Shown piece by piece: positions 1-5,569 of a stretch of DNA of 7,472 bases. Both the position numbers and the translations under genes were made by a program. The DNA comes from Mycoplasmatota bacterium (GTDB taxonomy: Bacteria; Bacillota_I; Bacilli_A; Izemoplasmatales; Izemoplasmataceae): contig DAOWHG010000027.1 in NCBI GenBank assembly GCA_030641535.1, forward strand, positions 1 to 7,472, in the 5' to 3' direction. The number at the start of each line of letters is the position of its first letter. Position 1 is the stretch's first letter. Below the pieces are notes generated by a model. The model saw nothing but the letters and a program-made list of their open reading frames with translations, did not search any database and was not told the origin of the DNA.

Positions 1-1099
1 AATTTACAATCGGATGATTAAATTTCAAATATAATTCTTCATAATTTACATTCATTAAAGTTGAGTCACTTAACTTAAATTTTGTTGCATTCTTTAACAT
101 TACACTTATTTCCTTTGAGTCTATTCCATTTTTAATTGATTCAATAAGAGAACCAGTGATTACATCTAAATTAATCGCAGAATTTACTAAGCTACTAAAT
201 TCTTTTAGAATAATTTGACGATCCGTAGTAGCATGGAAAAATATATGTGTCGTAACTTTTTTAAGCATTATCCTAAACGGCTCTAGTACTAAAAATACTG
301 GGGCCATAAAAAGTATTGTTATATATAAGTTTGTGATTTCCCAAGACAATAGTAATTGATAGGATAATATAATAACTACTGTATAGACAAGGAATGAAGT
401 TATATTATATATGGAAAAGGATAATCCCTTTTTAACAACTAAGTTTATTTCCAAGAATTTGTTTCTATATATTGAATATGTAATTAGAATAGCATTTGTT
501 GCATTGAATAATATATCAATACCGTATTTTCCAAGGTTTGTGTTTAGATTTAAAGCTGCACCTATTATTACTAATGAAAGCCCAATTATTACTAATCTAA
601 CTTTTCTAATATTAATTTCATTTTTCTTTACTTTAACAACCATATTTCCAAGTGCCAGCATACTATAGAGAATTCCAAATACTGCGTAAATATATGCTGC
701 AAATCCTAATTCATAAGTGAATACTCCGTTACTGTATTCTGCTGATTTTACAAAGTATCCTAAAATTGAAAGTATCATAAGAATTGCCGTCATGACATAT
801 CCAGCGTAAATTATAGATTTACCTTCATAAGTTTCAGACATTATGTAACTAAAACGGAGTAATAGTACTGGAACACTTACAAGTCCCATTAGAAGAACTT
901 TATCCCAAAATAGCGAATTTGGAGGCATATCAGTCTTCATTAAAAACGAGCCTAAAGACCATATAATCATAGCGACTATATAGAAACTAAAGGCATTTGA
1001 TAATTTTGTTTTATTAGAAGTCATAATAATGACTAATATAAAAACATACAAAATTAATGATATTAAGGGAATAATAGTTATTTCTGTCAATGTAATCAT
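1..1099 (-). CDS. Membrane sensor protein with histidine-kinase-type 7TM N-terminal region (partial, C-terminus off the left edge)
   Basis: An uninterrupted minus-strand frame of 366 codons runs from the ATG at 1099-1097 off the left edge. A GGAG at 1110-1107, seven bases upstream, supports this start. Hydrophobic segments lie near residues 5-26, 37-54, 67-86, 96-116, 130-151, 167-184 and 190-211. They are followed by RNKFLEINLVVKKGLSFSIY (212-231), which resembles the junction after the 7TM input domain of many Firmicutes sensor kinases (family pattern Y.i.r.rLldi..vvrrgl.ysl). Two more segments follow (about 232-251 and 257-273). From about 283 the protein is soluble, and TDRQIILKEFSSLVNSAINL onward looks like the start of a GAF-like sensory domain. 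The output domain (kinase, phosphatase, cyclase or other) is not in the window, so the type of signalling is unknown. It is the third gene of a minus-strand operon, 21 bases after the GH3 gene. Confidence is high for a coding membrane protein and moderate for the sensor call. Confidence 0.8.
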   Translation of the reverse strand, partial: MITLTEITIIPLISLILYVFILVIIMTSNKTKLSNAFSFYIVAMIIWSLGSFLMKTDMPPNSLFWDKVLLMGLVSVPVLLLRFSYIMSETYEGKSIIYAGYVMTAILMILSILGYFVKSAEYSNGVFTYELGFAAYIYAVFGILYSMLALGNMVVKVKKNEINIRKVRLVIIGLSLVIIGAALNLNTNLGKYGIDILFNATNAILITYSIYRNKFLEINLVVKKGLSFSIYNITSFLVYTVVIILSYQLLLSWEITNLYITILFMAPVFLVLEPFRIMLKKVTTHIFFHATTDRQIILKEFSSLVNSAINLDVITGSLIESIKNGIDSKEISVMLKNATKFKLSDSTLMNVNYEELYLKFNHPIVN

Positions 1100-1120
1100 T
1101 TTATCACTCCAATTGTATTA

Positions 1121-2695
1121 TTATATCCCCTCACTGCATGTGATTAATTTGGATAATTCCTCCCCTGATGGATTAATTTTAGAAATACTAGAGTTAAACA
1201 ACTTACTGTATTCCTCAAAAGTTCCATCATTTAACAACGTTAATATTAGTGGTTCATGTCCAAGTAGTGAATGAACATCATGATAATCTGAATCCAATAA
1301 TTTCATTTGGTTGTTAATTTTTTTCCTAATATTTTCTTTACTTTCCCCAATCCCGTTTTCAACATACAAATTAATATATGGTCTAGATTCACCGTACTCT
1401 TTACAGGCTGTCCAATTATTTATTTCTAATCCAGAAAGTTTAATGGCATCACCTATTATCTGTTTGGTTATTCTTGTGAATCCTGACAAATCAATTATAT
1501 TGCTTACACGATCAATATATTTGACTTGTGGTAATTTTATTTCATCCTCGACATTTTCTAACCCGACGCACTTCATAACATCTCCTATACGATATCTTAC
1601 AAATGCTCCACCTCTTAATTTAGTTATTACTAATTCATAAGTTTCTCCAGGTTCAATCTCATTAAATAATAATGTTAGTGGTCGATATCCTTCAGTCTCT
1701 TCTTCTTTCTTTAACTCAGCTTCTGAGATAAACTCAAGAAAATTTACATCTGGGAAAAATGTTAATCCATTTCTACTCCATGTTTCAGTAGCTACTGCTG
1801 CTGATTCTGTTCCTCCAAATATTTCAAGTGGTGTTATTCCAAAGTAATACTCAATTTGAGATTTATATGTATCTGAATCAGTTCCACCACATACTATTCC
1901 TTTAAATTCAAATAAATCTTTTGGAAGTAATCTTTCTTTTCTAACTTTCTTTTTATACCAAGCTTTTAACATTTTTACAGCTTGTTTAGCGTTTGATGGC
2001 ATTCCAATCTTCCCGCTATTTGATCCACTCTCAAATCCTTCACCAATTTTAACTAACACGCTTGATAGACCAAAGAATAAATCAGCACCTTTGGTAACAG
2101 CTAAATTAAATCCTACTTTATTTCTTTCTCTAAAGCTGAGTTTCTCAGCTTCATCTGTTGAAGGTAAGTATTTAAAATCAATTTCATTTTTCAAGATATA
2201 TGGTGCAAACCCAGTTAAGTACGGGAGTGGCGCCATACCATATAAAAAGCGATCATGATTTCTTAAATTAAAATGACCTCTTTTTTTACTAGTTGATAAT
2301 ATTAAACTAGACAAAAACATCTTAGTATGTTCCTCTACCATTGTGCTAGAATAAGGAGCTAATTTAATTGGCTTCTTACCACCTTTCCAAGTTGTTTGAA
2401 CCCAATGTAATGGAACACTTGGCAAGTCTTCACTTTTCTTATTTAGCAGTGTGTCTGCATAATCATCATAGGTTGTAAGAGGTACGTATTTTCTAAAATC
2501 ATCCATATTGTGGATGTCTTTAGGACCTAATAATTCTTTACCTAGTTTGCATTTGTTTAATAAATCAATTTGTTCTAAAAGCAATCTCTCTTGAATTTCC
2601 ATAAATTCATCAAGAGTTAAATCCAAAAATCCTAAATAAGCCTTCCAAATTTTATCATAATCTTCATCAAGTAACATCTGTCTCAAGTCTTTCAT
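1121..2695 (-). CDS. GH3 family acyl-adenylating protein (auxin-responsive GH3-like)
   Basis: A 524-residue protein of the GH3 family. Known members adenylate a carboxylate with ATP and usually transfer the acyl group to an amine or amino acid; bacterial substrates are mostly unknown. Visible family marks are VQTTWKGGKKPIKLA (99-113) at the place of the first nucleotide-binding motif, IFGGTESA (292-299) at the second, and ELVITKLRGGAFVRYRIGDV (354-373), a clear GH3 signature with YRxGD. A C-terminal subdomain follows (about 395-524), with DRVSNIIDLSGF at its start. The first motif is atypical: family members usually have an SSGTT-like stretch, here replaced by TTWKGG. Length fits the family. 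The start at 2695 is preferred over an in-frame ATG at 2725: GGAGG lies five bases upstream of 2695, and this ATG overlaps the TGA of the preceding gene as ATGA, implying translational coupling. Predicted cytoplasmic. The substrate cannot be inferred. Confidence 0.88.
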   Translation of the reverse strand: MKDLRQMLLDEDYDKIWKAYLGFLDLTLDEFMEIQERLLLEQIDLLNKCKLGKELLGPKDIHNMDDFRKYVPLTTYDDYADTLLNKKSEDLPSVPLHWVQTTWKGGKKPIKLAPYSSTMVEEHTKMFLSSLILSTSKKRGHFNLRNHDRFLYGMAPLPYLTGFAPYILKNEIDFKYLPSTDEAEKLSFRERNKVGFNLAVTKGADLFFGLSSVLVKIGEGFESGSNSGKIGMPSNAKQAVKMLKAWYKKKVRKERLLPKDLFEFKGIVCGGTDSDTYKSQIEYYFGITPLEIFGGTESAAVATETWSRNGLTFFPDVNFLEFISEAELKKEEETEGYRPLTLLFNEIEPGETYELVITKLRGGAFVRYRIGDVMKCVGLENVEDEIKLPQVKYIDRVSNIIDLSGFTRITKQIIGDAIKLSGLEINNWTACKEYGESRPYINLYVENGIGESKENIRKKINNQMKLLDSDYHDVHSLLGHEPLILTLLNDGTFEEYSKLFNSSISKINPSGEELSKLITCSEGI

Positions 2696-3258
2696 CTTTT
2701 CCTCCAATTTAAAGTAGTAAAACATTTTTCTATGCTTTGGTAACTTGGTAATATCATCGGTGTTGTTAAAATATAATTATCGTAATTCTTGAACAACTTA
2801 GTAAAAATAAAACGTTCTTGTAAATAAACGTAAATGATATTTATGACGGTCCAAATTAGTCCCGCTCCAAGTATAAAGTAATTTTGAAAGTAGACTGCTC
2901 CAAAAAGATATACAAACAGAAACCATAATACTCCAGGATGTCTCGATAAAGCATATGTTCCTGTAGTAACAAGTTTGTTTTCATTTTTATATTGATATGT
3001 ATTCTTCCCAACCTCTATGAAGACTGAGTAAATTAGTAAGAACAGTGAAATTACTGCCATCATTAAAGAAATCAATCTAAATGAATATGCAAAAGTGACA
3101 TTACTGCTTATGTTCAAAAGAGCGACACTGCTAATGACTATTAGCGAGAATCCACTTATTCCAAAAAAGTATTTAACAATATATTTGTCACACATCGAAC
3201 AAATATCAAAAAACAGCAGTAGAATAAATCCTAAAACTCCTAATCCTAAATAGATCAT
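2692..3258 (-). CDS. Membrane methyltransferase of the isoprenylcysteine carboxyl / phospholipid methyltransferase fold
   Basis: A 188-residue integral membrane protein. Hydrophobic stretches near 1-18, 29-50, 58-81, 108-127 and 128-146 are followed by a polar tail. LVTTGTYALSRHPGVLW (96-112) matches the LvtxGxYxxxRHPxY signature of the ICMT/PEMT superfamily. QERFIFTKLFKNYDNY (147-162), followed by TTPMILP, matches the second conserved element (E...L...fG..Y..Y...vP..iP). In characterised relatives these elements bind S-adenosylmethionine and the lipophilic acceptor. The usual Tyr after RHP is Val here. The acceptor could be a prenyl-cysteine-like carboxylate, a phospholipid amine or another lipophilic compound; bacteria rarely have prenylated proteins, so the true substrate is open. 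The start at 3258 is preferred because GAGGA lies seven bases upstream, whereas the in-frame ATG at 3294 lacks a clear ribosome binding site. It is the first gene of the minus-strand operon; its TGA overlaps the GH3 start. Confidence 0.8.
   Translation of the reverse strand: MIYLGLGVLGFILLLFFDICSMCDKYIVKYFFGISGFSLIVISSVALLNISSNVTFAYSFRLISLMMAVISLFLLIYSVFIEVGKNTYQYKNENKLVTTGTYALSRHPGVLWFLFVYLFGAVYFQNYFILGAGLIWTVINIIYVYLQERFIFTKLFKNYDNYILTTPMILPSYQSIEKCFTTLNWRKR
2701..2705 (-). promoter_or_regulatory. Ribosome binding site of the GH3 gene
   Basis: GGAGG read on the minus strand, five bases before the ATG at 2695-2693. It lies inside the last codons of the methyltransferase gene (Trp-Arg-Lys-Arg-stop) and decides the GH3 start against the in-frame ATG at 2725. 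Confidence 0.85.
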
Positions 3259-3264
3259 TTTAAT

Positions 3265-3270
3265 GTCCTC
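3265..3270 (-). promoter_or_regulatory. Ribosome binding site of the methyltransferase gene
   Basis: GAGGAC on the minus strand, with GAGGA seven bases before the ATG at 3258-3256. The in-frame upstream ATG at 3294-3292 is preceded only by A/T-rich sequence without a purine-rich match, so translation most likely begins at 3258. Confidence 0.7.
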
Positions 3271-3350
3271 ATTTCCTAAATTCGTTGATTTCATGTTTTT
3301 TAAAAATTACTCGTGTATATATATATTAAATAATAATAATATATATGAAA

Positions 3351-3384
3351 AGCTCATATGTGAGCCATAGACCATATATGAGCT
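3351..3384 (-). promoter_or_regulatory. Inverted repeat in the leader of the minus-strand operon (possible operator or attenuator)
   Basis: Arms 3351-3362 (AGCTCATATGTG) and 3373-3384 (CATATATGAGCT) pair over 12 positions, 11 Watson-Crick plus one G-T, around a 10-base loop. A smaller alternative hairpin, GCTCA-TATG-TGAGC (3352-3365), uses the same left arm, so the two structures are mutually exclusive. On the minus strand the large hairpin is followed by only a short run of T (TTTC), making it a weak terminator at best. It lies between the probable minus-strand -10 (3459-3454) and the methyltransferase start (3258). It could act as an RNA leader structure or as a DNA operator. No known riboswitch class is recognised. 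Confidence 0.45.
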
Positions 3385-3453
3385 AGCCATCTAAAAAAGA
3401 TGAGAGTTATTACGTCTAAAATATCAGTTAATAATCCCTTTAAATAGCGACAT

Positions 3454-3459
3454 ATTATA
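3454..3459 (-). promoter_or_regulatory. Probable -10 element of the minus-strand operon
   Basis: A perfect TATAAT reads on the minus strand at 3459-3454. Transcription from it would start near 3447 and give a leader of about 190 bases before the methyltransferase ATG. No convincing -35 box lies 16-18 bases upstream (the sequence there is ATTCTA/AATTCT), so the call is tentative. AT-rich alternatives exist nearer the gene, around 3310-3350. Confidence 0.35.
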
Positions 3460-3485
3460 CATTAGTAAAAACTTTTAGAATTGAG

Positions 3486-3514
3486 TTGCCGTGTAAACGC
3501 TATCATGTTATAAT
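3486..3514 (+). promoter_or_regulatory. SigA-type promoter of the buk-ptb-PEPCK operon
   Basis: The -35 box TTGCCG (3486-3491) and a perfect -10 box TATAAT (3509-3514) are separated by exactly 17 bases. The -10 is extended, with TG one base upstream (3506-3507). The predicted start of transcription is near 3521, giving an untranslated leader of about 41 bases before the ATG at 3562. A cre site occupies the spacer. Confidence 0.85.
3492..3505 (+). promoter_or_regulatory. cre site (CcpA operator) inside the buk promoter
   Basis: TGTAAACGCTATCA matches the Bacillus cre consensus TGWNANCGNTNWCA at every defined position. It fills the spacer between the -35 and -10 boxes, a location where bound CcpA would block RNA polymerase. 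It therefore predicts carbon catabolite repression of buk, ptb and PEPCK during growth on preferred sugars. The match is seen directly; the regulation is inferred from what is known of CcpA. Confidence 0.8.
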
Positions 3515-3561
3515 GTAGTCGTGATTTTTTAAAATGATTTTTTAACAATAAGGAGGATCCT

Positions 3562-4632
3562 ATGAGATTCAGAATATTAGCAATAAATCCTGGTTCTACT
3601 TCTACAAAAATTGCAGTTTACGAGGATAAGAATTTAATACTTAAAAAGAGCATAAAACACGATTCAAAGTTTATTAGTTCTTTTGATACAATAATTGATC
3701 AATACACTTTCCGAAAAGACTCAATTCTCGATACATTAAAAGAAGAAAATATTGAATTGAATTCTTTTGATGCAATTGTAGGTCGTGGTGGTATGTTAAA
3801 ACCAATTAAAGGTGGAACTTATGCAGTTAATGAACTAATGATTGAATATATAAAAGAAGCCCCGAGGGGTGAGCATGCATCTAATTTAGGATGTGTCTTA
3901 GCTAAAGAGCTAGCTGATTCAATAAACAAACCTTCTTATATCGTTGATCCTGTATCTGTTGATGAGATGGATGATATCGCAAGATATACAGGAATGCCTG
4001 AAATAAAAAGACAAAGTTTATTTCACGCATTAAATCAAAAAGCAGTTGCCTTAAAAGCTTCTAAACATTTAAATAAGAATTACAAAGATTTAAATCTAAT
4101 TATTGCTCACCTTGGTGGGGGAATTAGTGTTGGTGTTCATAAGGCTGGACGTGTTATTGATGTTAATAATGCCCTAGATGGTGATGGTCCAATGTCTCCT
4201 GAACGTAGTGGTACTGTTCCAATGGGTCCATTATACAAAATGGCATTTAGTGGAAAATACACTCTTAAAGAAATTAAACGTAAAAATTATGGTAATGGTG
4301 GTATTGTTGCTTATTTAGGAACAAATGATGGATTCGAGCTTGAAAACAGAGTCAAAGCAGGAGATAAAGAAGCTGCGTTAATATTAGATGTTATGTGCTA
4401 CCAAATCGCAAAAGAAATTGGTGCTGGTTCTACTGTCTTAAAGGGTAAAGTAGATGCAATTGTAATAACTGGAGGACTAGCTTTTAACGATATAATTATT
4501 AACACTATAAAAGAGAGAGTCTCATTTATTGGAAATGTACTTGTCTTTCCTGGAGAAGATGAGATGGAAGCGTTAGCTTTTGGAGCATTAAGAGTTTTAA
4601 ATGGTGAAGAAAAACATAAAGAATATACCTAG
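3562..4632 (+). CDS. buk: Butyrate kinase
   Basis: A 356-residue enzyme of the acetate/butyrate kinase (ASKHA) family. It catalyses butyryl phosphate + ADP <-> butyrate + ATP and may also use branched acyl phosphates such as isobutyryl phosphate. Motifs in order: AINPGSTSTKIAVYED (7-22, phosphate-1 loop), GRGGMLKPIKGGTY (74-87), VDPVSVDEMDDIARYTGMPE (128-147), RQSLFHALNQKAVA (150-163), AHLGGGISVGVHKAGRVIDV (182-201, phosphate-2), DGDGPMSPERSGTVP (206-220), VDAIVITGGLAFN (297-309, adenosine motif) and PGEDEMEALAFGALRVL (330-346). The DGDGPMSPERSG stretch and the length of about 355 favour butyrate kinase over acetate kinase (about 400). AGGAGG (3551-3556) lies five bases before the ATG. First gene of the operon, under the cre-containing promoter. 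Cytoplasmic. No key motif is missing. Confidence 0.95.
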   Translation: MRFRILAINPGSTSTKIAVYEDKNLILKKSIKHDSKFISSFDTIIDQYTFRKDSILDTLKEENIELNSFDAIVGRGGMLKPIKGGTYAVNELMIEYIKEAPRGEHASNLGCVLAKELADSINKPSYIVDPVSVDEMDDIARYTGMPEIKRQSLFHALNQKAVALKASKHLNKNYKDLNLIIAHLGGGISVGVHKAGRVIDVNNALDGDGPMSPERSGTVPMGPLYKMAFSGKYTLKEIKRKNYGNGGIVAYLGTNDGFELENRVKAGDKEAALILDVMCYQIAKEIGAGSTVLKGKVDAIVITGGLAFNDIIINTIKERVSFIGNVLVFPGEDEMEALAFGALRVLNGEEKHKEYT

Positions 4633-4641
4633 GAGGTTCTT

Positions 4642-5544
4642 ATGATTAAATCAATAGATGAATTAATTTTAAAAGCTAAGGAAATTGAAACCAAAACAAT
4701 GGTTGTTGCCTGTGCAGCAGATCAGCATGTCTTAGAAGCTGTTGAATTGGCACGTAAAAACAATATTATAAAAGGTATTTTAGTTGGAGACGAAACAGAA
4801 ATTAAGAATATCCTAGAATCTCTAGATATCAACGTCGATAACTATCAATACGTTAATGAAATTGATAAAAAAGAAGCTTGTGAAAAAGCAGTAAAACTCG
4901 TTCATAATGAAGAAGGATATTTCCTTATGAAGGGCTTAGTTGATACAAGCATTATACTAAGAGCTGCCTTAGATAGAGATTTTGGTCTAAGAACAGCTAA
5001 TCGTATTTCTCATGTTAGTGTATTAGAAGTTCCTACTCATAATAAACTTATATTTATGAGTGACGGAGCAATGAACATTGCTCCTAATCTTGATGAAAAA
5101 AGACAAATTATTGAAAATAGTGTTTTAATTGCCAAATCTCTTGGTCTAGAGATTCCTAAAGTTGGAATAATTGGTGCTGTTGAAAAAGTAAATCCACAAA
5201 TGGAAGCTACAATTCACGCACAACAATTAATCGAAATGAACCAAGATGGAACAATTAAGGGTTGTATTGTTGGTGGTCCTTTTGCAATTGACAATGCAAT
5301 AAGTAAAGAAGCAGCAATTCATAAAGGTATAACAGACCCTATTGCAGGAGAAATTGATATACTTATAATGCCAAGAATTGAATCTGGAAATATTTTTTAT
5401 AAAACAATGATGTTCTTAGCAAATGCCAAAGGTGCAAGTATTATAGCTGGTGCCACAAAGCCAATTGTGTTAACAAGTAGAGCTGACTCAACTGAAAGCA
5501 AATTTAATTCTATTGCTTTGGCTGCGTTAGTTGCAGATAAATAG
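4642..5544 (+). CDS. ptb: Phosphate butyryltransferase
   Basis: A 300-residue member of the phosphate acetyl/butyryltransferase family. It catalyses butyryl-CoA + phosphate <-> butyryl phosphate + CoA and supplies the substrate of the adjacent kinase. Family marks: an N-terminal Rossmann-like half (VVACAADQHVLEAVELA, 21-37, then IIKGILVGD), LMKGLVDTS (95-103), DGAMNIAP (141-148), GCIVGGPFAIDNAIS (207-221) and the C-terminal KPIVLTSRADSTESKFNSIA (273-292), which is highly typical of the family. The length of about 300 fits Ptb. The ribosome binding site AGGAGG (4631-4636) overlaps the buk stop codon, and the ATG follows nine bases after that stop, so the two genes are tightly coupled. The buk-ptb order is the reverse of the classical clostridial ptb-buk operon. 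Branched-chain acyl-CoA is a plausible alternative substrate. Confidence 0.94.
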   Translation: MIKSIDELILKAKEIETKTMVVACAADQHVLEAVELARKNNIIKGILVGDETEIKNILESLDINVDNYQYVNEIDKKEACEKAVKLVHNEEGYFLMKGLVDTSIILRAALDRDFGLRTANRISHVSVLEVPTHNKLIFMSDGAMNIAPNLDEKRQIIENSVLIAKSLGLEIPKVGIIGAVEKVNPQMEATIHAQQLIEMNQDGTIKGCIVGGPFAIDNAISKEAAIHKGITDPIAGEIDILIMPRIESGNIFYKTMMFLANAKGASIIAGATKPIVLTSRADSTESKFNSIALAALVADK

Positions 5545-5569
5545 AATTTATTTAATGAGGTGAATAGCT

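Noticed and set aside
411..668. Plus-strand open frame of 85 codons
   Set aside because: Lies wholly antisense to the 7TM sensor gene, which has a continuous frame with family features; the start has no ribosome binding site. Its hydrophobic look mirrors membrane-coding sequence on the other strand.
1029..1274. Plus-strand open frame of 81 codons
   Set aside because: Antisense across the end of the GH3 gene and the start of the sensor gene; no ribosome binding site and no recognisable protein.
1311..1640. Plus-strand open frame of 109 codons
   Set aside because: Antisense within the GH3 coding region, overlapping its conserved YRIGD segment; a shadow of that gene.
2696..2725. Longer GH3 start at the ATG at 2725
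   Set aside because: The ATG at 2695 has GGAGG at five bases and an ATGA overlap with the previous stop; the extra ten residues (MFYYFKLEEK) have no such support.
3259..3294. Longer methyltransferase start at the ATG at 3294
   Set aside because: No purine-rich ribosome binding site upstream, whereas the ATG at 3258 has GAGGA seven bases before it and begins directly with the first membrane segment.
3388..3402. Small hairpin CATCT-AAAAA-AGATG
   Set aside because: Only five mostly A/T base pairs in AT-rich sequence, with no T tract after it; too weak to call a terminator or regulatory element on its own.
3295..3480. Possible known riboswitch in the long leader of the minus operon
   Set aside because: No conserved core of a class I know (for example T-box, SAM or c-di-GMP) could be found by reading; only the inverted repeat is supported.
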